A DNA stretch of 13,741 nt. It comes from Cylindrodendrum hubeiense. Its lineage: Eukaryota > Ascomycota > Sordariomycetes > Hypocreales > Nectriaceae. Positions 1-9,169 of the stretch are shown in pieces; within the stretch, counting starts at the first letter, position 1; each line of letters begins with the position of its first letter. The DNA is taken from NCBI GenBank assembly GCA_014621425.1, contig JAANBB010000710.1, positions 1 to 13,741 on the forward strand. Reading direction: 5' to 3'. A model generated the notes under the pieces. It was not told the DNA's origin and did not search any database. It worked only from the letters and a program-made list of their open reading frames with translations. The position numbers and the translations under genes are program-made.

Positions 1-698
1 CTACCGCGCTCCCTGGAGGGAGAGACTCTGTTAGCTGCCTACATCTGTAGTTAGCCCCCCAATGCCGCCCACAGCACCAGGAGCACCAGCAGCCAGCACA
101 GCCTTACCAAGTCGCCGCAACTCCCATGAGCTTCCAAACACCCTTGCTGCGGACCCTTCAATACCCACCCAGGCTGACTGGTGACTGGACAGTGGAGGCT
201 GGACGCTCTGGCGACGTGCAGGTCAGACTAGCTCAGGGTGCCGAGAAATAGTGACCGTCCGTCTCCTTTTTTTTAATCACCGTGGCTCCCACATTTCTCC
301 CGGGCGCCTCACTCCCCCTGCCACCCCAGTCTTCGTCCTTCGTATTCCGTCTTCCTCCTGGCAATCCTCGTCTCGGCTTGTCCATCCTTCTTCATCCGCC
401 AATTTCTCTTTTTTCTTCTCTCCTCCTCGTCCGCCTCCTCCGCTTCGTGTTGCCGATTACTCTCGTGTTGACCATCTCGACCCTCGTGCCTGCTGGAAGG
501 GAATGAGCCTGTGATCCTGTCTGCCAGCTACTCGAATTCGAAACCGGGACATTTGCGGGGCTCAGCCACTCACCTTGATCCTCACGCTCCGTCTCCATCT
601 CCAACCTCGAGTCTGCCATCCCAGGCCGCCATCCGATACGAACACCCTACATCCTCAGATCTTGTTCCCCAGATCCAACCCAACACAACCCGCCCATC
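1..698 (+). promoter_or_regulatory. Upstream region and pyrimidine-rich leader of the membrane-protein gene
   Basis: No supported gene lies here. About 293-450 is strongly C/T-rich on the plus strand, with a T8 run just before it near 267-274; such CT tracts are common at fungal core promoters and 5' leaders. A very short upstream ORF (ATG at 503, stop TGA at 512-514, three codons) would lie in the leader if transcription starts within the CT tract. I see no convincing TATA box. The start of transcription cannot be fixed from sequence alone. Confidence 0.45.
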
Positions 699-1526
699 AT
701 GCGCGTTTCATCAGTCCTCCTCCTCGCCGGCGGCGCCATGGCCAACGCCAAATACGAGTGTTTCGTTAACAACAACGAGGACCTGGCCAGCTTTGCTGAC
801 TGCGGTCACCAGGGCGCCCTCGCCCGCTGCCTGTCGGAGCTCCAGAGCTTCGACGAGACCGATGTCCGAGCCTGCTACACCAACGTCGGCTGCTCGGCCG
901 ATCAGGCCGCGCTTGAGGCCAAGCAGACCTTGGAGCGATGCGAGGAAATGGCCAACAACGGCGACCTGAAGAAGCGCTTCCGCGCCGCTGCCTTCCCCCG
1001 TGCTGACGCCTTCATTCGTGCTGACGCCACCACCGCTGCCGATGCCTCCTCAGCTACTGGCAAGTCTTCCAAGACCGGAACCATCTACTCCGGTACCGAC
1101 TGCTTCAGCACCGGCACCACATCCACCAGCTCGTGCAAGATGACCACCAGCAGCGGCCACACCCTCACCGGCACCTGCGTCCCCTCCGTCATGACCACCA
1201 GCACCTGCGATCCCACCCTTGTGTGCACTGTCGACTCCAGCAGCAACGATATCTGCATGGACCTCCACCACATGGACGTCGGTGGCATCGTCGTCGCCAT
1301 CGTCTTCGCCGGTTTCCTCGTCATCGGCGGCGCCGCCCTGACCTGGGCCTGCTGCAAGGACCGCAAGGAGCAGAAGCGCCTCATCGCCAAGGCCGAGGTC
1401 ACCGCCCTCGCTCGTGCCGCCACCAAGAAGCAGCGCGCCGCCCAGCGAGCTCCCCTGCTCCGCAAGGCCTCGGGTGGTTCCGCCCCTGGAGGCGCGAACC
1501 CCTTCCAGGACCAGAGCCGTCTGTAG
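699..1526 (+). CDS. Predicted type I membrane protein, Cys-rich ectodomain, NPFxD tail
   Basis: A single-exon gene for 275 aa; I do not recognise a named family. The start ATG has A at -3, and a signal peptide follows directly (hydrophobic residues 4-13, likely cleavage after Ala-Asn-Ala at 17). Residues 18-83 carry six cysteines (21, 35, 44, 59, 65, 81). A Lys-Lys-Arg at 91-93 is a possible Kex2 processing site. Residues 111-185 are rich in Ser/Thr, hold six more cysteines (135, 146, 160, 170, 176, 186) and are probably O-mannosylated. One membrane helix spans about 195-217, followed by Cys-Cys and a basic cytoplasmic tail with many Lys/Arg. The last residues include Asn-Pro-Phe-Gln-Asp (267-271), matching the NPFxD endocytic signal that Sla1 reads in yeast. 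Strong C preference at third codon positions supports real coding and explains the long antisense ORFs. The architecture resembles cell-surface sensors, but no WSC or CFEM pattern is certain. Function unknown. Confidence 0.86.
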   Translation: MRVSSVLLLAGGAMANAKYECFVNNNEDLASFADCGHQGALARCLSELQSFDETDVRACYTNVGCSADQAALEAKQTLERCEEMANNGDLKKRFRAAAFPRADAFIRADATTAADASSATGKSSKTGTIYSGTDCFSTGTTSTSSCKMTTSSGHTLTGTCVPSVMTTSTCDPTLVCTVDSSSNDICMDLHHMDVGGIVVAIVFAGFLVIGGAALTWACCKDRKEQKRLIAKAEVTALARAATKKQRAAQRAPLLRKASGGSAPGGANPFQDQSRL

Positions 1527-1763
1527 GAAGACCGCTCTAGTCATGGGAGGAAGGTTGGGCGTTTGGGACGCGTGAGTGAGTAGCCTCTTGGGCACCATCC
1601 TCACCTCCATGGAGGAGAGCCGGATTGGGGCCGAGGAGTGATGAGAACTTGTTTTTGATACCTTACTGTCAGGGCCAGGGACATGTGTTTGAGTACTCGG
1701 AGCAAATGGAAATACATCTGACTAGAAGTCTGCAAAATAGTGAATTTGTCGCGAAGACGGTCG

Positions 1764-1769
1764 AATAAA
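1764..1769 (+). terminator. Candidate polyadenylation signal AATAAA
   Basis: A canonical AATAAA hexamer sits about 240 nt past the stop of the 275-aa membrane-protein gene, a plausible 3' UTR length for a filamentous fungus. Fungal poly(A) signals are loose, so this is a candidate only. Confidence 0.35.
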
Positions 1770-2112
1770 GACCGACGTCGATCTTAGGGCAGAGGTTGCC
1801 AGTTGAGTTATATATATCACGTATATGTGTATACGCTTGTGTCTTCTTCCGTGTACTTGTGTGCTGCTCCTTTTCCGGGTTCCCATTGTATGCCTCGACA
1901 GCAACCAAGTAGTTGTGCCTCTATGTTGGGAGCTGTTATGGGGGCTGTTCAATAAGCGAATCCCCACTTTCCCAGCTCACCCCCGAGGATCATAAATGTT
2001 AATTTAGTATCCTTGCCACCGGCTCCGGCGGCTTTCTATTGGAGCTCAATTTTCCCAAAACTAAAATAATACTTGGTATCATCACTCTTGTATCTTTTGA
2101 TCGGGACCTAAA

Positions 2113-2197
2113 GTACCCAAGGTACGTGGGTTGTGTAGTGATATCACAAACCCACAAGTTTGATCCTCGTGGGCTGTAGTTATGCTTTCGTAGCCCA
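2113..2197. repeat. Cluster of four short inverted repeats
   Basis: Four neighbouring dyads can be read directly. GTACC (2113-2117) pairs with GGTAC (2121-2125). GGGTTGTG (2128-2135) pairs with CACAAACCC (2145-2153) with one bulged base; its right arm overlaps the perfect palindrome GTGATATCAC (2138-2147). CCCAC (2151-2155) pairs with GTGGG (2169-2173). TGGGCT (2170-2175) pairs with AGCCCA (2192-2197). Some arms overlap, so not all can form at once. The role is unknown; it may be a structured 3' UTR part, a decayed small element, or chance. Confidence 0.4.
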
Positions 2198-2808
2198 GGA
2201 GCTTGTGTACTTATCAAATACGGTAGATTCTTCATCTTATCCAGTTCCACATGTCACCAATTCCACTTAATGGCATTGACCTTGATCGGTTATTGTCACG
2301 GCACAACACAACACAAACGGCACGGCAATTGCTTTGTCCCACAGAAGTGCACTTTCACATTCCACGAGTCTTTTCAAAGACCCTTTCATGCTTATTATCC
2401 GATACTCGAACATAATTCCTTCAGTGACGACCGCGGTAATTCACACGCTGGTCCGCTTCCGCTTCTCATCCCGTCGCTCGTAGACTTCACCAACCATCTT
2501 TACCTTGCGGCACACCGTGTCCATTAGAGTACACGGCCCTGACCTATTCCTGCCTCTGCCCACTATCCGCCCATCTTCCCTTAGCGATTCTCATAGATAC
2601 CCTCCCATGTGTCCACCTTGGACAGGGCCTTGCGCCGGCGTCCGTAGAGGGCAAAACTGTCCCTGGGCGTGCCGGGGTATTGTTCGCTAAGTGTCATCGA
2701 TCGGCGGTCGGGTGTGGTGCTGCCGAAATGGCCCATATGGTCAAAAATCGACCTCCGCTCGGAAGGGCTGTTGCTACTGGTTCGATCACTCCCCTGGCTA
2801 GGAACGTC

Positions 2809-5800
2809 CTAGATTCCTCGCAAAGATGCGTGTCCTGACAATGGGCTGCCAATCTCGCCAGGGGCTCCAACAGCTCGATACTGAGGGAATCCGTCGCTGG
2901 GATCCGGCGCCCATCGCACCGTGTGCTTTCCAGGGCCACCAACGTCTCGCTTGACATCAAAGGTGCCACCTCCATTGGAAAGGCTCCCTTCGGTGTCGCA
3001 CAGATTCAGCAGATCTTGCTCTGTGATGCTCTGGTCACCAGTTTGGGCATCAATCTGGGACTTGACAATCGCGAGTCCAATGAATCCCTCCGAGTCACCG
3101 GAGTTGGCGAGATCCTTACAGGCCTGGCACAGCATAAGTCGAACTGCTACATGGCGTGGTTGCACCGGTGGGCGAATAGAGCTCAATGCGGGGACAGGAG
3201 ACCCCATACCGAATCCAGGAGGCACGCTCGGTGCACCCCATCCAGGATTGCTAAAGCCTGGAGGAGGAAACGGGTGTGCGGCTACGGCCGGAGGTCCCCA
3301 TGGGTTGTGTGCCATGGGAAACCCGGCATCCATAAAGGGACTCGCGGGAAAGGCGCCTCGCGGTCCTGGTGGTTGGTTGCGCAGGCTTCCAATGTTGATC
3401 TCGGCATCCAGTGGCTCATCGTCCTCGAGGAGCGCCCTACTTCCCAGGTGTGTCGTTTCGTCATCCTCGTCATACGACCGCCCATGGTTCACACTTCCGG
3501 GTCTACCGATAGGCGCAGGTCGCCCAATGGGTTGCGAAATTCCAGAAATGCCGTCGAATGCTCCTGAGCTCTGGCGCGTATGGGTGGGTGGGGGTCCGTC
3601 CTTGGGTATCGGGAATCCACTGACCATTCCAAACTGGTCACCAGCAGCTTGCGAGAATCCTGGTGGTGGTAAGGGCACAGGGGGGAATCCTCGGGCTGTA
3701 GGTCCGTTGATCCCTGGAGGGGGCATCATCATATTCGGGCCGGGTCTGAAGCCCGGAGGGAAGATGGGTTCGTGAGGAATGCGGCTCGGGAAGCCCGGCG
3801 GGGGGTGGTGGGCGAGTCCGGGTGGTGGCTGCATTCCCATCGGAGGGATCTGGAAAGGCGTCGACTGACCAGGCAGCTTCAATGGACCCATTGGCGGCGA
3901 GACCGAATGCGAATGCTGAGACGTAGTTGCTGTCGTGCTAGTACTTCCCTTCCTCTGCTGACCAATAGGGCCTGGGCTCATGTGAGCTGGTGTTACAGAA
4001 TGCGGTGACGGGTTCTGGCTTGTGGCAGAAGCTGACTGTGATGCCGAGGAACTCGATTGCCCAGCTTCCTGTTGTTGAGACGTTGTTCGCGGTCGGATAG
4101 GCGTCGGTGCCTTGGGAATTACAGGCGTGGCCACGGGTATCTTGGGCGAGGCATAGTTGGCGGGGTTCGGAGGGTGCTGAGGTAGAACAGTCGGGATCGA
4201 GACGGGATGTTGTTGACCACGCTTGGACAGTTGCAGAGGTTGACCTTGAGGTGTCTGGCTCGCCGCCTTCAACGCAGCAACCTTCTCCTCTCTGGCCCTC
4301 TCCTTGGCCTCTTTTTGGGCCTGAGCCTCTTTTTGGGCCTTGACAGCCCTGGCTTCCTTGTCTCTCTTGTCCCGGTCTTGCTTATCCTTTCGCTCTTGAG
4401 CCTCACGCTCCTTTTGCTCACGAGCGGCGTTGTCTTTCAGTCGTTGTTCCTCCTTGAACTTCTTTTCCCGCTCCTTAGCTTCACGGGCTTTGCGCTCTTG
4501 CTCCGCCTGTTTGTCTCTTTGCTCTTGAAGTCGCCGTTGCCGTTCAGCCTCTTTCCGGAGTCGAGCGTCCTCCTCGGCCTTCTTCTGAGCCTCCCTCTGC
4601 TTCCGCTTCTCCTCGGCTTTCTGCCTCTGCTCGTCGGCTCGTTGCTTCTCGGCCTCTAATCGAGCTGCGTCTTGCGCAGCCTTATCGGCTTCCTTACGCG
4701 CCTTCTCCTCGGCCAGGGCCTGCTTCTTCTGAGCTGCCTTGTCCTTCTTCTTCTGGGCGTTCTTGGCCTTTTTGGCCTTCTGTTGGTCGACTTGTCGGCT
4801 CTCCTCTTCCAATTCTTCCAGCAGTTTCTGCTGGCGTTCCTTGGCTACCTTTTCCTTGTACGCTGAGAGGACTCGTTGCTCAAACATTCGTGCGGCGAAT
4901 ATCTGGAACATGCGTCGACCTTCTTCCATTCGTTGCTCCTCTGTCATTTGATCCTGGCAGCAACACTCAGTATGTGACTGGGACGGCATTATAGAGGGGT
5001 TTGAGTATACCTCTTCATCCTCATACTCCTCGTCTTGACTGTCGTCATAGTCTTCCTCTTCGTCCTCTTCGTCGTCATATTCATCGTCTTCGGGAGGAGG
5101 GTGATTATGAGGATTGGAGTATGAGCCGTTGGGATGACCATAGCCTCGGGAGAAGTGTTCGCGAGCGTCTTCTTCCCGGGCCATCCGACGTTCTGCCAGC
5201 TGCTCCATCATTTCGATGAATCGCTTGCCGTCATTCTTAAGTAGGTCATCCGCCACGGTGAGAATGCCGCCTAAGTCCATGTTACCATATCTGCGGAGTA
5301 GTGATTCAAGAAGCTGCGTACCCTTGACTTGCAGGCTGTTGCCGAACGTCAAGAAATCGGCCACGTCACGATCGTGAGAGTTGTGGAATTCCTCGGGAGG
5401 CTCGTCGTCGCTGTATTCGTCGTCCTCCACTTCGTCGTCGCTGTAAACCTCCTCCAACTCATCTTCGTCTTCGTCGTCGCCGACGTGTTCCACTATTCGG
5501 CCGCGGGATGGGGGTTGGTTGGTATAGCTCGAAGGTAGCCCTCGGGGGGGTCGTAGGGAGAAATCGCGGGGTGGGGGGAGCATGGGCGGGCCCTCGCCTT
5601 GGTTGGCGAATTGCTCCAGCTCGAGGTAGTAGGCGTCGTAGAGGCCTTCCAATTCCTCCTCTATGGCGGTCCGCTTCCGGCCACAGACAGTACAGCTGCA
5701 CGTGTGCTTCTGTTGCTCCTTCATCTTCTTTAACACAGCGTCCTTCTCGACTTTGACCAACGACTTCCGTTCATCCTCACCCAGACCAAGCCAGAACTCC

Positions 5801-6404
5801 TTGATACGCTCACGCTCCTCCTGGTTACTCGTACTCCAGATCTTGTCGCGAGACATGCCGGAGCCACGACCCACCGTCGAAGAGTGCGATTCAAGATGCG
5901 AATGTGCAGGGGTTGGCGACGCAGTGTCGCTGTCTCCCGCAGTGTTCTTTTTCTTTTTCTTGCGATTCTTCTTGGATTTGGCATCTATTGCCTCGTGACC
6001 GTTGGGCATCGACACCGAGTGATGATCCCCCAAGATGTACTCGTGGTCATCGTCGTCGCTGGCGACAATCTCGTGGTCCGCAGGGTGGTGGCCCGAGGCC
6101 GTGCCGGAGCCCGATACGTCGTCGACATGGCCATTCGCGGCCTGTTCGGCGGCAGCTTTGGCAGCGGCCTTTTGCCGGCGCTTCTGCTTTTTGCGGTTCA
6201 CGATCGGAGCAGTGTCGTTGCTGGCGTTGGGCTCTGGTGGGGTGCGCTGGGTTTGGAGGTTGTGGGGGTGGAGGGTTGGGACGACTCGGAAGGGGTACCC
6301 TTGGGGACGGTGATGAACTTGGAGCCATCCTTGTTGGTGTATTTGGCGAGGTTTCGGGGTGATGCCGGCGTTTGGGTAGCCGGTTTCTGGTTGGTGGCCG
6401 GCAT
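2809..6404 (-). CDS. NST1: Stress response protein NST1, with an N-terminal frame break
   Basis: Encodes NST1, a large charged protein linked in yeast to salt tolerance and reported to contact the splicing factor Msl1. The start ATG at 6404 (A at -3) opens the conserved block KYTNKDGSKFITVPKG, but that frame stops at 6198-6200. The main 1,130-codon frame, open from about 6327 to the TAG at 2809-2811, contains the conserved NRKKQKRRQK block starting near 6198. Joining them needs a frame change between about 6297 and 6204. In order on the minus strand: basic N-terminus; Cys-rich HTCSCTVCGRKR near 5680-5710 followed by the conserved EEELE...YYLELEQ helix; two strongly acidic runs (about 5395-5490 and 5009-5095); a long Lys/Glu/Gln/Ala-rich predicted coiled coil (about 4255-4870); a Ser/Pro/Gly/Met-rich low-complexity part (about 3170-4220); and a C-terminal helical piece with CQACKDLANS. 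Total near 1,195 aa, usual for the family. The frame break may be a sequence error, a real mutation or an unusual intron with a GTACCC donor (about 6298-6234), which lacks a good branch point. Confidence 0.9.
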
Positions 6405-6454
6405 CGTAGGTTACGGAGCGAGGGCAGTCGAAAGCATGAAGAGGCGGCGCGCAA

Positions 6455-6460
6455 CACGTG
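6455..6460. promoter_or_regulatory. E-box palindrome CACGTG upstream of NST1
   Basis: A perfect CACGTG lies about 50 nt upstream of the NST1 start codon, next to a G/A-rich run at 6471-6497 that reads as a CT tract on the NST1 strand. Basic helix-loop-helix regulators bind this hexamer in fungi. Whether it is bound, or lies in the transcribed leader, is unknown. Confidence 0.3.
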
Positions 6461-6987
6461 TCTGCCGACTCGGAGGGGGGATAGGAGAGGGAAGGGGCGT
6501 CTAGAAGTAGCTGTCACGGGTCAGCACGGTGCCGGCAAAGGTGCGCAGCGCAGGGCGAGGCGGTTCGGGTCCAAGGGCGGCGGCGGACGGGTGCGAGGTG
6601 CGAGTTGCCGTTGATGGTGGAGGGTCTGGGCGGCTCAAAATGAGGCACTCACTCAGTCCCCAGGTCAGGGTTAGGTCAGCGATGACGCCTGCGGGGAGGT
6701 GGGCCAGGCCCGGGTCGATAAGATGCTCCGGCGGCGAACGTGGGCGCGGTTCGGGGCCTGTAGAGATGTTGCAGGTGGGACACTGAGCCGGGACGTCTTT
6801 GTTGGAGGTTTCGATGCTGTTCAAGGCTCAACGCAACAGATGGAAGTCACTCTCCAGTGGAGTTACATGGCACCTGTACTTTCGCATGCAGCCGAACGAG
6901 GGCGTGCACTGTGAAGCCAGGAAAAACTGGGTCCGCCTCCGTCAATCACATTTCGTGCCTGAGTGCGGTAGGGGTCGTGTGACTTTG

Positions 6988-6993
6988 CACGTG
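6988..6993. promoter_or_regulatory. E-box with Cbf1-like flank
   Basis: CACGTG in the context GCACGTGAC. Read on the minus strand this is GTCACGTGC, matching the RTCACRTG site of yeast Cbf1-type factors. It lies about 590 nt upstream of the NST1 start. A single short match has little weight by itself. Confidence 0.25.
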
Positions 6994-7151
6994 ACCTTAG
7001 CACCAACGTTTTGCGCGTTTGTGCCTTAGGCAAGTGGGGTAGCGGGTGAGAAGCACCTTGATGTCAGGGCCCCGTACATAGTAGCTCGATCGGGCTTACC
7101 CTAGACTCGATCTCCACGAAGTTCTGGAAGCGGCATTCGATGAACTGAAAT

Positions 7152-7859
7152 CTAGTCCACGTAGGACACTTGTTGGATCGCATATCCAGTACTTACCCTA
7201 GGTGGGTAGGTAGGTGGAAGGGTTTCTGTCAAAGAGACATCAAGGACATGATAGTCACCATGTAACATCACTGATTTTCCCCTCGTGTTCCTCCCAAAGG
7301 CTTTTGAACCAAGAAGCATCGTGTCTTGCGGTCCCGTCTTCATTCTTTTACAAAGAATTTGGCTTTCCTCTTGGCTGCCAATGGGCGGAAACGGTGCGTG
7401 AAAAGACCGGCTAAACGAGTCAGTTGCGAGAGAGTGCAAACTAACTACGACGTCAAACATAGATACTCCGCCACCTACCCCATTCACTTTAGTCCGTTCT
7501 TCACATGGGCTCTCCGTAAATGACGTGTCGCGGCTAATAATTCCTCCAATCCTGTATCCATTCAGCCTTCCGCGGCAGCCTTGTTGTTTGAAGTTTGGGG
7601 TGAAACGACTACAGTGGGCGCAGGGCTTTAACCGAAGGGTGTAGTGGATTGCGATCTTCATCACTGATGTCGATGTGCGGGAATCAATCTCCTTGCCGGA
7701 GGTAACCCCAAGGCGGTGACACAGCGGGAAGGCGACGGGGTAGGCGGGGGAATCCCCAGAGCCCTCACTCGTTAATCGACAAGCACTGTAGGCACTGTAG
7801 ACCTGGAGGTGGCGGACGGACAGTGGCACAACGACATTGCATCCCGCAAGCAATCTCAT
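7152..7859 (-). CDS. Doubtful hypothetical ORF, 235 codons
   Basis: The longest open frame in the NST1-rho2 spacer runs from an ATG at 7859 to a TAG at 7152-7154; the frame stays open upstream to at least a GTG at 7892. I recognise no domain, signal peptide or membrane segment. The product is Cys- and His-rich near the N-terminus (for example CAHC in the middle) and Ser/Thr/Pro-rich near the C-terminus. The first 90 or so codons show some preference for C/G at third positions, while the rest does not, unlike the flanking genes. A frame this long is unlikely by chance at this base composition, but it has no other support. It could be an orphan gene, part of a spliced gene or a decayed coding region. 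Confidence 0.2.
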   Translation of the reverse strand: MRLLAGCNVVVPLSVRHLQVYSAYSACRLTSEGSGDSPAYPVAFPLCHRLGVTSGKEIDSRTSTSVMKIAIHYTLRLKPCAHCSRFTPNFKQQGCRGRLNGYRIGGIISRDTSFTESPCEERTKVNGVGGGVSMFDVVVSLHSLATDSFSRSFHAPFPPIGSQEESQILCKRMKTGPQDTMLLGSKAFGRNTRGKSVMLHGDYHVLDVSLTETLPPTYPPRVSTGYAIQQVSYVD

Positions 7860-9114
7860 GCACGAGCACCTATCCGTGTGACACAGGGCCACGACGACGA
7901 CGAGACGGCCCTTCGGTCACCCCCCTTTCTGACATTGGACACGAGAGCGGAGGAACGTGGCAATGTGTAACCACGGCGTTGGGATGCTTCGGCTGATTGA
8001 CCGTAGAGGGGAAAACGTCGCCAAGGGTGAGATGCGCGCGAAGGTGGTTTGTACCGCTACTGCAACCACTGCAACCACCTCCCAGTTGGAGCAACCGTGA
8101 TGTAAAGATAACGAAGGGATGCGTCCAGATCGGGCAACGGGATCGCTACGTGATGCCTCCTGGAGGTTGTCATACTTCCCTTAGTGCCGCGATTGCCTTG
8201 GTTGGTTGGAGGCAGAAGCGTCGAGCGCGGTTGACAAACCGCTTTTGGGAGATGACGATTGACCATGGTGGTGGATTGCGCGGCGGCCAACGCGGAATGC
8301 ATATTTGCTTATCCGCATCACAGAATGACGGACGATTTGTGTGTTTGTTGCATAGGCTAAACCAGCATTGCACTGTAGATGAGCAAGGGAGTGCCTGTCA
8401 GCCCCATTTCTCGGCTGGTCTCGTGAGAGTGTACGAAGGAAGTACAAGAACAGCTGTAGGACAATAAGCGGGAACCAGTTTTTGGGGTTGATGCTAAGGC
8501 CCTGAAGCCTCGCTCAGCAGCAACCCGGTCTACGGCCTGCCATTGGGCGCCGTGGGAAATATCCTGTGCTGGGACCCCTGGTTGTGGAGGATACTTGGTC
8601 TGTTTGTATCGTACCGACTGCACAGTAGATTGTACCGCTGCTGATCGATCGGAGGTAGCCGTCGGATAAGACAGTCAGGTCCATGATACGACGGACGAGT
8701 TCCGGATGGATGGCATTCACACGAGAAGAGCCAAGAGTATAGTCCCACAGGAAAACGAGTATGGCTCGATGCCGTCTTCCAAGACATCGACCAACCTTGA
8801 AGGACTGGTTCTGGTCCTACGTACGTGGTAGTTCGTCCTGGCCCATCCCGGTCCCTGAACGGAGGGTGCTTATTTTAGCCTCTGCTCGCTTGGTGGGTTT
8901 GTTTTCGGATGCACAGCCTCACAGTGGGTGTCGTCTGCACTAATTAGTGACATGGCATGACGGTCGGCGCGCCAGCCAGACGCCCAAAAGCAAACGTCGC
9001 GGGATGGGGACATTCACCCCGGAATGGCAGACGAGGGAAAAAGAAATGGAAATGGATGGATTGGGCACTACCAGCGCCAAGCCGCGAGACTTCTGAGGCC
9101 CGGTCTCTTCGTGA

Positions 9115-9169
9115 GAGCCCTGTTGGAGCCCTGCTGGAGCCCTGCTGGAGCCCTGTTGCAGCCCTGCGC
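9115..9169. repeat. 11-bp minisatellite GAGCCCTGYTG, four copies plus one decayed
   Basis: Four head-to-tail copies of an 11-bp unit start at 9115, 9126, 9137 and 9148; they differ only at one C/T position. A diverged fifth copy starts at 9159 with CAGCCCTGCGC. The unit length is not a multiple of three, so it does not behave as a protein repeat, which argues that this stretch is non-coding. Confidence 0.75.

Larger units (their letters stand above)
1527..2808. other. Intergenic spacer between convergent 3' ends
   Basis: About 1.3 kb between the stop of the membrane-protein gene and the stop of NST1, so it should hold both 3' UTRs. It is more AT-rich than the flanking genes and includes a short TA-rich stretch near 1808-1832. 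The open frames here are short, lack family features and show no coding bias. A cluster of inverted repeats at 2113-2197 is listed separately. I see no tRNA or other RNA gene. Confidence 0.6.

Noticed and set aside
1050..1610. 186-codon minus-strand ORF antisense to the membrane-protein gene
   Set aside because: It mirrors the strong third-position C preference of the plus-strand gene, is a low-complexity Gly/Ala/Val/Asp product and has no features of its own.
2773..2800. tRNA-like B-box sequence (GGTTCGATCAC)
   Set aside because: The block deviates at its 3' end and no matching A box or cloverleaf arms could be found on either side.
4207..4659. Leu-rich plus-strand ORF resembling a membrane protein
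   Set aside because: It is the antisense reading of the Lys/Glu/Gln-rich coiled coil of NST1, which always yields Leu/Phe-rich shadows.
6234..6298. 65-nt intron that would repair the NST1 reading frame
   Set aside because: Length and phase fit, but the GTACCC donor is poor and there is no CTRAY-type branch site, unlike the rho2 introns in this window. Kept only as an alternative.
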